64,000 bases of DNA from an uncultured Rhodocyclaceae bacterium. Its GTDB lineage: Bacteria; Pseudomonadota; Gammaproteobacteria; Burkholderiales; Rhodocyclaceae. Positions within the stretch are counted from its first letter, which is position 1, and every line of letters starts with the position of its first letter. Shown one piece after another: positions 48,974-59,982 of this stretch. The notes beneath the pieces are model-generated. The model worked only from the letters and a program-made list of their open reading frames with translations. It was not told the origin of the DNA and did not search any database. The DNA lies in the NCBI GenBank assembly GCA_907163075.1, contig CAJQTY010000003.1, positions 238,637 through 302,636 on the forward strand, written 5' to 3'. A program made the position numbers and the translations under genes.

Positions 48974-50170
48974 TTACTTGTTCTTGTTATAGACGTCCAC
49001 GAATACCGCAGCGACGAGCACGACACCCTTGATGACCTGTTGCCAGTCGATGCCGATACCGAGGATCGACATGCCATTGTTCATCACGCCCATGACGAAG
49101 GCGCCGATCACCGCGCCGATGACTTTTCCGACACCGCCTGTCGCCGAAGCGCCACCGATGAAGCAGGCGGCAATCACGTCCAGTTCAAAGCCAACGCCGC
49201 CCTTGGGCGTCGCCGTGTTGAGGCGCGCGGCAAAAACAAGACCGGCCAGGGCGGCCAGAACGCCCATGTTGACGAAGGTGTAAAACGACAGGCGATCGGT
49301 CTTGATGCCGGACAGACGCGCCGCCTTCTCGTTGCCGCCAAGTGCATAAATGCGGCGGCCAATCGTCGTGCGGTTGGTGATGAAGTCAAACGCCATCATC
49401 AATACGAACATGATCACCATGACGTTAGGCAGCCCCTTGTACGAGGCAAGCAGGTAGGTGAAGTAAAGAATCATTACCGTGAAAATCGTATTCTTGACGA
49501 TCAGGAAACTCAGTGGTTCCGCGGCCGCACCGTAGCGTACCTTGCTGGCGCGCTCGCGCAGGCTCATGTAGAAGAATGCAAAGGCGACGATACCGCCCAA
49601 CAGCAACGAGGTCAGGCGGAAGCTCTCCGAACCGAACGGGTCAGGGATGAATCCCGAACTCAGCAACTGGAACTCTTGCGGGAACGGTCCGACCGACTGG
49701 CCGCCGAGCAGCCACAGCGCGAGGCCGCGGAAAACGAGCATGCCGCCGAGCGTCACGATGAACGCCGGAATGTGATGGAAGGCCACAAAGTAGCCCTGCA
49801 GCCCGCCGATCAGCGCACCGGCAATCAGGCAGACGATGGTGGCCGGAACGTAATGCCAGTTGTACTGGACCATCAGGACCGCGGCCAGACCGCCGATAAA
49901 CCCGGCAACGGAACCGACGGAGAGGTCGATATGCCCGGCAACGATGACCATCAGCATGGCCAGCGCCATGATCACGATATAGCTGTTCTGCAACAGCAGG
50001 TTCGTGAGGTTGAGCGGCTGCATCAATGTGCCGTCGGTCATGTACTGAAAGAACGCCATGATCACCGCCAGCGAAATCAGCATCCCGTACTCACGGAGAT
50101 TTTTCTTGATGAAAGTGGCTGCCGATATTCTTTCGCCGCCCTGGACGGCCGTATCTGTTGAGCTGTTCAT
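48974..50170 (-). CDS. Sugar ABC transporter permease (GguB/XylH type)
   Basis: The 398-residue permease shows VAGHIDLSVGSVAGFIGGLA near residue 85 and ACFIGGASATGGVGKVIGAV near the end. The extra helices and length match GguB/XylH/MmsB-type permeases rather than the shorter RbsC. With GguA-like and ChvE-like neighbours it should import arabinose and perhaps galactose or glucose. It starts one base after the ATPase gene stop. Confidence 0.9.
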   Translation of the reverse strand: MNSSTDTAVQGGERISAATFIKKNLREYGMLISLAVIMAFFQYMTDGTLMQPLNLTNLLLQNSYIVIMALAMLMVIVAGHIDLSVGSVAGFIGGLAAVLMVQYNWHYVPATIVCLIAGALIGGLQGYFVAFHHIPAFIVTLGGMLVFRGLALWLLGGQSVGPFPQEFQLLSSGFIPDPFGSESFRLTSLLLGGIVAFAFFYMSLRERASKVRYGAAAEPLSFLIVKNTIFTVMILYFTYLLASYKGLPNVMVIMFVLMMAFDFITNRTTIGRRIYALGGNEKAARLSGIKTDRLSFYTFVNMGVLAALAGLVFAARLNTATPKGGVGFELDVIAACFIGGASATGGVGKVIGAVIGAFVMGVMNNGMSILGIGIDWQQVIKGVVLVAAVFVDVYNKNK

Positions 50171-50171
50171 A

Positions 50172-51701
50172 TTAGTTTTTCCCCGATTTAACAATCGCAC
50201 GCATAATTTTCTCCTGGCTCGCTTCCGAGGTATCCATCTCGGCGACGAAAGCCCCTTCGTTCATGACATAGAGACGATCGGTCATGCCCAGCAGCTCCGG
50301 CATTTCCGAGGAAATCATGATGATGCATTTGCCTTCCTTGGCAAGTTGGGCGATGAGGCAGTAAATCTCGTACTTGGCGCCAACGTCGATACCGCGTGTG
50401 GGTTCGTCGAGAATCAATACGTCGGGACCCGCGAACAGCCATTTGCTGAGCACCACTTTCTGCTGGTTGCCCCCGGAAAGGTTGCTGACCAGCTGGAAAA
50501 CGTCCGGGCAGCGGATGTTGATCTTCTTCTGGTATTCCTGGGCGATCGAGAATTCCTTCCCGTCGTTGATCACCCCATGACTGGCGACTCCTGGCAGATT
50601 GGCCAGCGAGATGTTGTGCTTGATCTCGTTCTCCAGGACCAGGCCGTAACCCTTGCGATCCTCGGTGACGTACGCGATTCCGTGGCTGATCGCCTTTTGT
50701 ACCGTACTCACGTCAATTTCCTTGCCGCGCATCAGCACCTTGCCGGAGATGTTGCGGCCGTAACTACGGCCAAAAAGGCTCATCGCCAGCTCAGTCCGCC
50801 CGGAACCCATCAGCCCCGCGATGCCGAGAATTTCGCCTTGCCGGACATGGAAGCTGATGCCCTTGATGAATTTCCGGTCGGCGTGCTGCTCATGGAAAAC
50901 GGTCCAGTCCTTGACCTCAAAAATCGTTTCGCCAATATCCGGCTCATGCGGCGGGTAACGATCGGCCATCTCGCGCCCGACCATGTGGCGGATGATCACG
51001 TCCTCGTTGATCGGCGCATCGCGGCAATCCATCGTCTGGACGGTCGAACCATCGCGAATGACGGTGACCGAGTCGGCGACGCGCGCGATCTCGTTCAGCT
51101 TGTGCGAGATCATGATCATCGTCATTCCCTGCGCCTTGAACTCGAGCAGGAGATCGAGGAGTGCCTGGCTGTCGTTCTCGTTGAGACTGGCCGTCGGCTC
51201 GTCGAGAATCAGCAGCTTGACCTTTTTCGAGAGTGCCTTGGCGATCTCGATCAGTTGCTGCTTGCCGACGCCAAGGTTGGTAATCAGTTCTTCGGGCGAT
51301 TCGTTCAGCCCGACTTTCTTGAGCAACTCGACAGTCCGGCGGTGTGTCGTCTCGGAATTGATCACTCCCGCGGTCGCCTGCTCGTTGCCAAGGAAAATGT
51401 TCTCGGCGATCGACATCAGCGGCACCAGCGCCAGTTCCTGGTGGATGATGATAATTCCCTGCTCTTCGCTGTCGCGGATCGAATCGAACTCAAGCTCGCG
51501 ACCTTCGAAATGGATCGCACCTTCATACGTACCGTGCGGATGAACGCCGCTCAGCACCTTCATTAACGTTGATTTACCGGCGCCGTTTTCGCCGCAGATG
51601 GCGTGAATTTCTCCGGTCTGGACTTCCAAATTGACGTTTTTCAGCGCTACCACACCTGTAAAACGCTTGGTAATCCCCTTCATTTCCAGAATGGCTCCCA
51701 C
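50172..51701 (-). CDS. Sugar ABC transporter ATP-binding protein (GguA/XylG type)
   Basis: The 509-residue protein has tandem ABC domains: Walker [21 protein letters not shown], signature [15 protein letters not shown] and Walker [12 protein letters not shown]; then the degenerate GLMGSGRTE, an intact [15 protein letters not shown] and [16 protein letters not shown] choose the GTG at 51701 (reading [15 protein letters not shown]) because GAGGTG stands just before it and homologues begin there; an ATG lies 19 codons upstream. It drives the transporter with the permease and ChvE-like protein. Confidence 0.9.
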   Translation of the reverse strand: MGAILEMKGITKRFTGVVALKNVNLEVQTGEIHAICGENGAGKSTLMKVLSGVHPHGTYEGAIHFEGRELEFDSIRDSEEQGIIIIHQELALVPLMSIAENIFLGNEQATAGVINSETTHRRTVELLKKVGLNESPEELITNLGVGKQQLIEIAKALSKKVKLLILDEPTASLNENDSQALLDLLLEFKAQGMTMIMISHKLNEIARVADSVTVIRDGSTVQTMDCRDAPINEDVIIRHMVGREMADRYPPHEPDIGETIFEVKDWTVFHEQHADRKFIKGISFHVRQGEILGIAGLMGSGRTELAMSLFGRSYGRNISGKVLMRGKEIDVSTVQKAISHGIAYVTEDRKGYGLVLENEIKHNISLANLPGVASHGVINDGKEFSIAQEYQKKINIRCPDVFQLVSNLSGGNQQKVVLSKWLFAGPDVLILDEPTRGIDVGAKYEIYCLIAQLAKEGKCIIMISSEMPELLGMTDRLYVMNEGAFVAEMDTSEASQEKIMRAIVKSGKN

Positions 51702-51803
51702 CGCTTCACCTCGGATTCTGAACTGCTTTACGGGCCCGATGCCCGGGGTAGGTGACATGGAATAGGCGCACCCCGAACGCAGTGCGCCTAGACCTTTAGT
51801 GCA

Positions 51804-52868
51804 TTACTTCAGTTGTTCGGCCTTGTAGTAGCCGCTGCCAATCAGGATTTTCTCGTAGTTGGTCTTGTCGACGGCGACCGGCTTGAGCAGGTAGGACGGA
51901 AGAATCTTGACACCGTTGTTGTAGGTCTTGGTGTCATTGATTTCAGGCTTCGATCCGGTCATGACGGCATCGACCATCTTGACCGTAACCTTGGCCAGCT
52001 CGCGCGTATCCTTGAAGATCGTGGAATACTGCTCGCCCCGGATAATCGACTTGACCGAAGGAACTTCCGCGTCCTGGCCGCTCACGAACGGGCAGGGTTG
52101 CTGCGCCGTGCAATAGCCAACGCCCTTCAGCGAAGAAAGGATGCCGATCGACAGGCCGTCATAGGGCGACAGCACGGCGTGGATCTTGTCCTTGCCATAG
52201 AAGGCGGAGAGCAGGTTGTCCATGCGCGCCTGGGCGACAGCGCCATCCCAGCGCAGCGTGCCGACCTTGTCCATGCCCATCTGCTTGCTGCGCACGACCA
52301 GCTTGCCGCTGTCGATGTAGGGCTTCAGGACCGACATGGCGCCGTCGTAGAAGAAGAAGGCGTTCGTATCGTCGGGCGATCCGCCGAACAGTTCGATGTT
52401 GAACGGACCCTTGCCTTCCTTGAGCTTGAGGGCATCGACCAGGGTGCCGGCCTGCAGCACGCCAACTTCAAAGTTGTTGAACGTGGCGTAGTAGTCGACA
52501 TTCGGTGTCTTGGTGATCATGCGGTCGTAGGAAATGACTTTCACGCCCTTGTCAGCCGCTTTTTTCAGCACATCGGAAAGTGTCGTGCCATCGATAGCCG
52601 CAATCACGAGAACCTTGGCGCCTTTGGTGACCAGGTTTTCGACCTGCGCCAGCTGATTGGGAATGTCATCCTCGGCGTATTGCAGGTCCGTCGTGTAACC
52701 GGCTTCCTTGAGGTACTTGACCATGTTGTTGCCATCATCGATCCAGCGCGCCGACGACTAGGTCGGCATCGACACGCCAACCAGGCCCTTGCCCTGGGCG
52801 TGAACGACGGGCACCAGGCCCAAAGCGCCAATGACGAATGAAGCTACAAGCATTTTCCTTCTGTTCAT
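51804..52868 (-). pseudogene. ChvE/XylF-type sugar-binding protein with in-frame amber codon 37
   Basis: From the ATG at 52868 the frame reads a signal peptide (MNRRKMLVASFVIGALGLVP, cleavage near VHA), then GLVGVSMPT, then TAG at 52758-52760, then [20 protein letters not shown] and an otherwise perfect ChvE-like protein to the stop ([40 protein letters not shown]). ChvE homologues have MPTKSS here, so one base change, AAG to TAG, explains the stop. Reinitiation at the ATG at 52724 would make a cytoplasmic product without signal peptide. Either the arabinose importer has lost its receptor, or the codon is read through, or it is a sequencing error. Confidence 0.85.
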
Positions 52869-53287
52869 GATCCACTCTCCGATTCAAATGAAGAAATTAT
52901 TGCAGAACATTGACTCTGCCAAACACCCGCCAAAATCCCCCCGGCGGTCTCAATCCAATCCAGCTCAGGCGATTCCAAAACAGAACCGGATTTTCGTCAC
53001 TTGAGCTGCGCGTCAGAAAAAACATCATCGGCCAGCTACGAAAATCAAGGTACATCGAACATGCACAAATATGGAAGTAGTCACTCCCGGAAAACAGCAA
53101 CAAAAGCAGTATTTTCCATATCTACAACCTATTTTTCTAAACCAACGCAGAGATTCTGCTTATTTCGGCCACCAGCTAAGCCGTTCTGTACATATAAATG
53201 GCTACAGAATACTAACGGTGCCAGGCATAAAGTCCATATCGTTTAATCCATACGGTGACCCCATTTTTTTACTCAAGGAATTGTGGA
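52869..53287. promoter_or_regulatory. Divergent arabinose control region with candidate AraC half-sites
   Basis: About 420 bases separate the ChvE-like gene (-) from araB (+). ATATGGAA (53069-53076) and TTCCATAT (53114-53121) are inverted copies. TCCATAT (53233-53239) and TCCATAC (53247-53253) are 14 bases apart in the same orientation just before araB. They resemble the TATGGA core of AraC half-sites, and such widely spaced inverted plus direct pairs suit looping control. This rests on motif likeness only. Confidence 0.45.
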
Positions 53288-54967
53288 ATGTCAGAAAAAA
53301 TTGTGCTCGGCATTGATTTTGGCAGCGATTCGGTCAGGACTCTGGCGGTCAGTTGTCGCGATGGAACGGAGATCGCTTCCGCAGTCGCCTACTACCCGCG
53401 CTGGAAGGAAGGCCGCTACAGTGACCCGCTGGCCAACCAGTTCCGCCATCACCCGCTGGATTACATCGAATCGATGACAGCCTCGGTGCGCGAAACGGTC
53501 GCCGCGTTGAGCGACGCGCAACGGCGGGCTATCGTCGGCATCGGTGTCGACAGTACCGGATCGACCCCGGCTCCAATCGACGAAAACGGCGATGTCCTGG
53601 CGTTGCGCCCGGAATTCGCTGAAAACCCCAATGCCATGTTCGTGCTGTGGAAGGACCACACCGCCATCGCCGAAGCGGAAGCCATCACCGCCCTGTGCCA
53701 CGGCGGCAAGTTCCCGGACTACAGCCGCTATATCGGCGGCGTCTATTCGTCGGAATGGTTCTGGGCCAAGATATTGCATGTCTCGCGCCAGGACGCGACA
53801 GTCCGTTCGGCGGCGAAAAGCTGGATCGAATTGTGCGACTGGGTTCCGGCGCTGCTCAGCGGCACCACCCGGCCGGAGCGGATTCGGCGCGGACGCTGCG
53901 CTGCCGGGCACAAGACGCTGTGGCACCCGGACTGGGGCGGCTTGCCGGAGCGTGCCTTCCTGGCCGCGCTTGATCCTTGCCTGGTGACCGACCTGCCCTA
54001 CCCCTTATTTACCGAAACCTTCACCGCCGACATCCCGGTCGGTCGAATTACCCCGGAATGGGCCGAACGCCTCGGCCTGCCCGCCGAGGTCATGATTTCC
54101 GGCGGCGCCTTCGACTGCCATATGGGCGCCGTCGGCGCCGGTGCCGTCGACCACGCCCTGGTGAAGGTCATCGGCACATCCACCTGCGACATCCTGATTG
54201 CCGATGAGACGGTGATTCAGCAGCGGGCGATCGAGGGTATCTGCGGCCAGGTCGATGGCAGCGTCGTCCCCGGAAAAATCGGGCTGGAGGCCGGACAATC
54301 GGCTTTCGGCGACATGTACGCCTGGTTCTCGCGCTTGCTGAGCTGGCCGCTGCAACTGGCCGCCCGGCAGCATCCCGCGCTGGCGGCGCAACTGCAGGAG
54401 GTCGAAGACAAGCTGTTGCCGGCCTTGACCGAAGCCTGGGCAAAGGATATGGACTACGCGCACCTGCCCGTCGTGCTCGACTGGTTCAATGGACGCCGCA
54501 CGCCATTTGCCAACCAGCGGCTGAAAGGCGTCATCACCGATCTCAACCTGGGTAGCGATGCGCCGGCGCTGTTCGGCGGCTTTATCGCTTCGACCGCCTT
54601 CGGCGCGCGCGCCATCATGGAGTGCTTCATCACGCAGGGCGTTCCGGTGGAAACCGTCGTTGCGCTTGGCGGCATCGCCCGCAAGTCGCCGACCGTCATG
54701 CAGGTCTGCGCCGACGTCATGAACCGGCCGATCGACGTGGTCGCCTCGGACCAGTGCTGCGCCCTCGGTGCTGCCATATTTGCCGCCGTGGCGGCTGGTG
54801 AATACGGCAATGTCGCCGGCGCACAGCGGACCATGGCCAGTCGCATCGAGCATACCTACACGCCCGGCGCGCAGGCCGTTACGGCTTTCGAAGCGCTCTA
54901 CCAGCGCTACCTGAACTGGAGTGCGCAGGCCGAACCCCTTTACGCATCGCCCACGGAGGAATCCTGA
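53288..54967 (+). CDS. araB: L-ribulokinase
   Basis: The 559-residue FGGY kinase starts [20 protein letters not shown] (ATP phosphate loop) and has [37 protein letters not shown], the catalytic aspartate region [15 protein letters not shown] and [16 protein letters not shown]. This matches the Escherichia coli AraB group. It phosphorylates L-ribulose to L-ribulose 5-phosphate. AAGGA lies before the ATG. araD follows after 2 bases. Confidence 0.94.
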   Translation: MSEKIVLGIDFGSDSVRTLAVSCRDGTEIASAVAYYPRWKEGRYSDPLANQFRHHPLDYIESMTASVRETVAALSDAQRRAIVGIGVDSTGSTPAPIDENGDVLALRPEFAENPNAMFVLWKDHTAIAEAEAITALCHGGKFPDYSRYIGGVYSSEWFWAKILHVSRQDATVRSAAKSWIELCDWVPALLSGTTRPERIRRGRCAAGHKTLWHPDWGGLPERAFLAALDPCLVTDLPYPLFTETFTADIPVGRITPEWAERLGLPAEVMISGGAFDCHMGAVGAGAVDHALVKVIGTSTCDILIADETVIQQRAIEGICGQVDGSVVPGKIGLEAGQSAFGDMYAWFSRLLSWPLQLAARQHPALAAQLQEVEDKLLPALTEAWAKDMDYAHLPVVLDWFNGRRTPFANQRLKGVITDLNLGSDAPALFGGFIASTAFGARAIMECFITQGVPVETVVALGGIARKSPTVMQVCADVMNRPIDVVASDQCCALGAAIFAAVAAGEYGNVAGAQRTMASRIEHTYTPGAQAVTAFEALYQRYLNWSAQAEPLYASPTEES

Positions 54968-54969
54968 AC

Positions 54970-55674
54970 ATGCTGCTGGAGACGCTGCGCGAAGAGGTTC
55001 TCCGCGCCAACCTGGCCTTGCCCAAACATGGACTGGTGACCTTCACCTGGGGCAACGTCAGTGGAATCGATCGCGATCAGGGCCTGGTCGTGATCAAGCC
55101 GAGCGGGGTCAGCTATGACGCCATGCAAGTCAGCGACATGGTTGTTGTGGACATGCAGGGTAATGTACTCGAAGGCACTCTGCGCCCCTCGTCAGACACG
55201 CCCACGCATCTGGCCTTGTATCGCCATTACCCGGCGCTGGGCGGCATCGTGCATACCCATTCGACCCATGCCACGGCCTGGGCGCAGGCCGGGCGAGCGA
55301 TACCCGCCTTTGGCACGACGCATGCCGACTACTTTTACGGTGAGATTCCGTGTTCGCGCCCGCTCGGCGAAACGGAAGTGCACGACGCCTACGAACTGAA
55401 TACGGGCGCGGTCATCATCGAAACCCTGGGCTCGCGCAACCCGCTGGAAATGCCCGGCATTCTCGTCTCGGAACACGCGCCGTTCGCCTGGGGCAAGACG
55501 CCGGACGACGCCGTGCACAACGCCGTCGTCATGGAGGAAGTCGCCCGCATGGCGCTTTACACGGTGATGCTCAACCCGGCGCAATCGCCGATCACGCCGT
55601 ACCTGCTCGACAAGCACTATCTGCGCAAACACGGGGCCGACGCCTATTACGGTCAGTCCGGGAAACCGGCCTGA
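54970..55674 (+). CDS. araD: L-ribulose-5-phosphate 4-epimerase
   Basis: A 234-residue class II aldolase-like epimerase. [10 protein letters not shown] and [11 protein letters not shown] bind phosphate; [18 protein letters not shown] carries the zinc histidines; [17 protein letters not shown] and [20 protein letters not shown] complete the site. It converts L-ribulose 5-phosphate to D-xylulose 5-phosphate. Its ATG follows the araB stop by two bases. Confidence 0.95.
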   Translation: MLLETLREEVLRANLALPKHGLVTFTWGNVSGIDRDQGLVVIKPSGVSYDAMQVSDMVVVDMQGNVLEGTLRPSSDTPTHLALYRHYPALGGIVHTHSTHATAWAQAGRAIPAFGTTHADYFYGEIPCSRPLGETEVHDAYELNTGAVIIETLGSRNPLEMPGILVSEHAPFAWGKTPDDAVHNAVVMEEVARMALYTVMLNPAQSPITPYLLDKHYLRKHGADAYYGQSGKPA

Positions 55675-55740
55675 TCCTGGCCGGCCCTCATTCATCGTCA
55701 TTCAACTTGCAACCGAATCAACGGAAAGGTAAGCAGAACC

Positions 55741-57243
55741 ATGGAATTCTTTAAACAGCTCGAAGTCTGGTTTGTCGTAGGCAGCCAGCACCTCTATGGC
55801 GACAGGATACTGCAGCAGGTTGCCGACAATAGCCGCGTCGTCGTTGAAGGACTGAACGCGGAAGGCAAGTTCCCGGTCAAGGTCGTGCTCAAACCGACGG
55901 TAAAGACCCCGGACGAAATCCTGGCGCTCTGCCGCGAAGCCAATCACTCGGAAAACTGCATCGGTCTGATCACCTGGATGCACACCTTTTCGCCGGCCAA
56001 GATGTGGATCGGCGGACTGAGCGTCCTGGAAAAGCCGTTCATGCAGTTCCATACCCAGTTCGATGCCACGATCCCGTGGGAAACGATGGATATGGACTTC
56101 ATGAACCTGAACCAGACGGCGCACGGCGGCCGCGAGTTCGGCTTCATCGGAGCGCGCATGCGCAAGCAATACAGCGTCGTCGTCGGTCACTGGAAAGACC
56201 CGCAGGCGCTGAAAAAGATCGATCGCTGGGTACGTGTTGCGGCCGCCGTCTACGACAGCCGGCGCATGAAGCTTGCCCGCTTTGGCGACAACATGCGCGA
56301 AGTCGCCGTCACCGAGGGCGACAAGGTTGCGGCGCAGATCAAGTTCGGCTATTCGGTCAACGGTTACGCGATGGGCGACCTGGTCAAATCGGTCGAGGCC
56401 GTAACCGACGCCGATGTGGCGCAACTCGTCGACGAATACGAAGCGACCTACCAGCTCTCCGCTGCCGCCCGGAAAGGCGGCGACAAGCGCCAGCACGTGA
56501 TCGACGCCGCCAAAATCGAACTGGGCATCAAGAACTTCCTGGTGCGCGGCGGTTTCAGCGCGTTCACCACGACCTTCGAAAATCTTTACGGCATCGCGCA
56601 ACTGCCCGGCCTCGCCTGCCAGCGTCTGATGCAGCAAGGCTTCGGTTTCGCCGGCGAAGGCGACTGGAAAACCGCCGCCCTGCTGCGCACGCTCAAGGTC
56701 ATGAGCCACGGCCTCGAGGGCGGCACCTCCTTCATGGAGGATTACACCTACGATTTCACGCCGGGCAATGAACTGGTCATCGGCGCGCACATGCTCGAAG
56801 TCTGCCCGTCGATCGCCAGCGCCGAAAAACCGCTGCTCGACGTGCAATACCTTGGCATCGGCAAGAAGGACGACCCGGCACGGCTGATCTTCTCGGCGCG
56901 TCCCGGCCTGGCGCTGAACGCCAGCCTGATCGACATGGGCGACCGTTTCCGCCTGATCGTCAACGAAGTGGAAGCGATCGCACAGCCGCAACCGCTGCCC
57001 AAGCTGCCGGTCGCGCGCGTGGTCTGGAAGGCCCTGCCCAGCCTGGATGTCGCGGCCGAAGCCTGGATTCTGGCTGGTGGCGCGCACCACACCGTCTACA
57101 GCCAGGCCATCAGCGCCGAACATCTGCGCATCCTGGCTGAAATGTTCGGCATGGAGTTTCTGCTGATCGACCGAAAAACCGAGATTCCGGCATTCAAGAA
57201 CGAAATCAACTGGAATGAAGTTTCGTTCGGCCTGCGCCGCTAA
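55741..57243 (+). CDS. araA: L-arabinose isomerase
   Basis: The full-length 500-residue protein starts [20 protein letters not shown] and contains [20 protein letters not shown], the Mn-binding region [15 protein letters not shown], the [10 protein letters not shown] segment, and [16 protein letters not shown] near the C-terminus. It converts L-arabinose to L-ribulose. GGAAAGGTAAG precedes the ATG. The order araB-araD-araA differs from the enterobacterial araBAD. Confidence 0.96.
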   Translation: MEFFKQLEVWFVVGSQHLYGDRILQQVADNSRVVVEGLNAEGKFPVKVVLKPTVKTPDEILALCREANHSENCIGLITWMHTFSPAKMWIGGLSVLEKPFMQFHTQFDATIPWETMDMDFMNLNQTAHGGREFGFIGARMRKQYSVVVGHWKDPQALKKIDRWVRVAAAVYDSRRMKLARFGDNMREVAVTEGDKVAAQIKFGYSVNGYAMGDLVKSVEAVTDADVAQLVDEYEATYQLSAAARKGGDKRQHVIDAAKIELGIKNFLVRGGFSAFTTTFENLYGIAQLPGLACQRLMQQGFGFAGEGDWKTAALLRTLKVMSHGLEGGTSFMEDYTYDFTPGNELVIGAHMLEVCPSIASAEKPLLDVQYLGIGKKDDPARLIFSARPGLALNASLIDMGDRFRLIVNEVEAIAQPQPLPKLPVARVVWKALPSLDVAAEAWILAGGAHHTVYSQAISAEHLRILAEMFGMEFLLIDRKTEIPAFKNEINWNEVSFGLRR

Positions 57244-57610
57244 ACGGCAACGGATTAACTCCGCTTCACTCGCCCCTCGCCGTGAGGGACGAGTGAAAAA
57301 CGCTACGCCCCTGGCGTAATTTCCTTCGCTTGGCCCCCGGCCCGCCGTTCCGACCCTGCGCCGGATGGCTCCCGAAGAACGGCTTTAGCCCGCTCCGCCA
57401 ACCCGGATCACGATTCATGGCGAGCGCACCCGGCGTATCCGTCCGGAAGAGAATCGACGGTCCGGAATTCTCATCGAATACGCTTTCTTTTCACCATATA
57501 ATCTGGCGTTTCCTGTATTCTGACGCCCGTTTGACTATCGTGAACTGCTTGCCCAGGCGGCGTGGCGCGATGGACGTTTTTTGCCGCATTCACCTTCATC
57601 AGGAGTAATC
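57244..57610. other. Intergenic region after araA with inverted repeat
   Basis: TTCACTCG and CGAGTGAA (57265-57297) enclose CCCTC/GAGGG pairs, giving a strong hairpin 21 bases after araA, but A residues rather than T follow, so intrinsic termination on the + strand is doubtful. TATAAT at 57497-57502 is a possible -10 for the downstream ABC operon without a clear -35. No gene was seen. Confidence 0.5.
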
Positions 57611-58381
57611 ATGCGATTCTTAGCTAAATTGTTGGCTGCCGTCATTCCGCTGTCGATCATGTTTTCCGCCCCGGTCCACGCCCGCGACTGGAACGCCATA
57701 AAGAACGCCGGCACGATCGTCGCCGCCACCGAGGGCGCGTTCTCCCCTTTCAATTACTATGAAGGGACCAAGCTGACCGGCTACGAGGTCGACGTCGCCG
57801 AAGCCCTGGCGAAGAACCTGGGCCTCAAGCTCGAATGGAAGGTCGTTCCCTTTGACGCCCAGCTGGCTGCCGTCAAGCAGGACCGCTTCGACTTCGCCAT
57901 TGCCTCGCACGGCTACACCAAGGAACGCGCCAAGGCGGTCGACTTCGCCAGCCCGCACTATTGCACCGGCGGCATGATCGCGGCGCCGAAAGACGGTTCG
58001 CTGACGGTCGAATCGCTGAAGGGCAAGACAGTTGGCGTGCAGCTGGCGACCAGCTACTTCGACGCCGCCAAGAAGATCGCCGGCGTCAAGGAAGTGAAGA
58101 CCTACAAGGCCGACCCGGAAGTCTTCTCGGCGCTCAAGGCGAAGAAAATCGACGCCTGGATCTCGGACAAGTTTACCGTCCTGGAAACGCTGAACAAGAA
58201 TCCGGACGCGGGCATTGTCGCTGGCGAACAGGTCTTCGTCGAACGCGTCTCGCTGATCATGCGCAAGAACAACAAGGAGTTCATGGACAAGGTCAACCAG
58301 GGCCTTGCAGAACTGGCAAAAGACGGCACCCTCAAGACGATTTCCGAGAAGTATTTCAAGTCGGATATCAACTGCAAATAA
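57611..58381 (+). CDS. Amino acid ABC transporter, periplasmic binding protein
   Basis: The 256-residue protein has a signal peptide (MRFLAKLLAAVIPLSIMFSA, cleavage after VHA) and the polar amino acid binding fold (SBP family 3): GTIVAATEGAFSPFNYYEG, LTGYEVDVAEALAKNLGLK and DFAIASHGYTKERAKAVDFA. AGGAG lies 6 bases before the ATG. The specificity is not readable; it heads a three-gene importer operon. Confidence 0.93.
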   Translation: MRFLAKLLAAVIPLSIMFSAPVHARDWNAIKNAGTIVAATEGAFSPFNYYEGTKLTGYEVDVAEALAKNLGLKLEWKVVPFDAQLAAVKQDRFDFAIASHGYTKERAKAVDFASPHYCTGGMIAAPKDGSLTVESLKGKTVGVQLATSYFDAAKKIAGVKEVKTYKADPEVFSALKAKKIDAWISDKFTVLETLNKNPDAGIVAGEQVFVERVSLIMRKNNKEFMDKVNQGLAELAKDGTLKTISEKYFKSDINCK

Positions 58382-58402
58382 GGCCAGCAGGCGCGGCGTC
58401 TG

Positions 58403-59164
58403 ATGATGAACTGGACCAAGCAATATCCGGGCTGGACGATGTTCGGCGCCATGCTCGGACTGCTGTTCTTTCTCTGGGGGCTGGCGATTCCGCTGTCGGC
58501 GGCGCCGGCGCCCATTGGCCCCGCCGCCGAGCAGTTCGCGGAAGGCGCCCGCGTCACCGTCTGGCTGACGCTGATCGCCGGATCGGTCGGTGTAGTTCTC
58601 GGTATCGTGGCCGGGATGGGCAAGCTGTCCAAATTCCTGCCGTTGCGCTGGATATGCGATTTTTATGTCTGGCTGATTCGCGGAACGCCGCTTCTCCTGC
58701 AGATCATGTTCGTCTGGCTGGCGCTGCCGACGATCATGCCGGAAGGCATTGAGCTTTCCGACTTCGCCTGCGCTGCGATCGCCCTTTCGCTCAATATTGG
58801 CGCCTACAACACCGAGTGCGTACGCGCCGGCATTCTCGCCGTTCCGCACGGCCAGGTGGAGGCTGCCAAGGCGCTCGGCCTGACACCCTTCCAGACCTTT
58901 ATGGACGTCATCCTGCCGCAGAGCCTGCGCGTCGCGCTGCCGGCGCTGGCCAACAACCTGGCTTCGCTGGTCAAGGACTCCTCGCTGGCGTACGCCATCA
59001 GCGTCGTCGAACTGACGATGGCCGGTTACCGCGTGCAGGCCGAGAGCTATCAGCCGATCCCGGTGTTCCTCACCATCGCTGCAATCTATCTGATCCTGAC
59101 CACCGCTTTCACGACCCTCACGGCGGCGCTCGAAGCCCGCCTCGATGTCGGTCAGAAGCGCTAG
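58403..59164 (+). CDS. Amino acid ABC transporter permease
   Basis: A 253-residue HisM/GlnP-type permease with WICDFYVWLIRGTPLLLQIM and the EAA loop EAAKALGLTPFQTFMDVILP. It follows the binding protein by 21 bases and precedes the ATPase. Tandem ATGs at 58403 and 58406 are equally possible starts. One permease gene implies a homodimeric channel. Confidence 0.93.
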   Translation: MMNWTKQYPGWTMFGAMLGLLFFLWGLAIPLSAAPAPIGPAAEQFAEGARVTVWLTLIAGSVGVVLGIVAGMGKLSKFLPLRWICDFYVWLIRGTPLLLQIMFVWLALPTIMPEGIELSDFACAAIALSLNIGAYNTECVRAGILAVPHGQVEAAKALGLTPFQTFMDVILPQSLRVALPALANNLASLVKDSSLAYAISVVELTMAGYRVQAESYQPIPVFLTIAAIYLILTTAFTTLTAALEARLDVGQKR

Positions 59165-59176
59165 ACCGACGACCGT

Positions 59177-59938
59177 ATGGACAATCAGAGCCCTCCTTCC
59201 CAACCGATCATCATTGCGCGCAACGTCGACAAGCGCTTCGGTTCCTTCTATGCCCTGCGCGGGGTTTCGGCAAGCTTCTCGGAAGGACAGGTCACCGCCA
59301 TCGTTGGGCCGTCCGGCTCCGGCAAATCGACCTTCCTGCGCACGCTGAACCGGCTCGAAGCGCACGACGGAGGGGAAATCATCATTGACGGCATCGTCCT
59401 CAGTGACGATCTGCAGCACCTTGACGCTATCCGGCGCGAGGTTGGCATGGTCTTTCAGAGCTTCAATCTATTCTCGCATCTGACCATTTTGCGCAACGTC
59501 GCTCTGGCGCCCATCCGCGTCCGGAAGATGTCCCGGGCGGACGCCGAAGCCAAGGCGCTTGCCTTGCTCGATCGTGTCGGCCTGAAAAACCAGGCGCACA
59601 AATACCCTGTGCAGCTCTCCGGCGGGCAGCAACAGCGGGTGGCCATCGCCCGCGCGCTGGCCATGGACCCGAAGGTTCTTCTGTTCGACGAGCCGACCTC
59701 GGCGCTTGATCCGGAAATGGTCAACGAAGTCCTGACCGTCATGCGTGAACTCGCCCACACCGGCATAACCATGCTTGTCGTCACGCACGAGATGGGATTC
59801 GCCCGGGAAGTCGCTGATCGCGTCATTTTCTTCGACGAAGGCGTCATTCTCGAAGACACCACGCCGCAAGCCTTCTTCACCAACCCGGATCACGAACGCG
59901 CCCAGGCCTTCCTGTCGCAGGTCAGGCACGGCTTCTAG
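59177..59938 (+). CDS. Amino acid ABC transporter ATP-binding protein
   Basis: A 253-residue GlnQ/HisP-type ATPase: Walker [17 protein letters not shown]-loop VFQSFNLF, signature [15 protein letters not shown], Walker [16 protein letters not shown] and the switch [16 protein letters not shown]. It energises the preceding permease. Twelve bases separate the two genes. Confidence 0.94.
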   Translation: MDNQSPPSQPIIIARNVDKRFGSFYALRGVSASFSEGQVTAIVGPSGSGKSTFLRTLNRLEAHDGGEIIIDGIVLSDDLQHLDAIRREVGMVFQSFNLFSHLTILRNVALAPIRVRKMSRADAEAKALALLDRVGLKNQAHKYPVQLSGGQQQRVAIARALAMDPKVLLFDEPTSALDPEMVNEVLTVMRELAHTGITMLVVTHEMGFAREVADRVIFFDEGVILEDTTPQAFFTNPDHERAQAFLSQVRHGF

Positions 59939-59982
59939 GCGGCTCCCGGGCGGCGCCCTGCATCCGGATTCCGGGAACAGCG

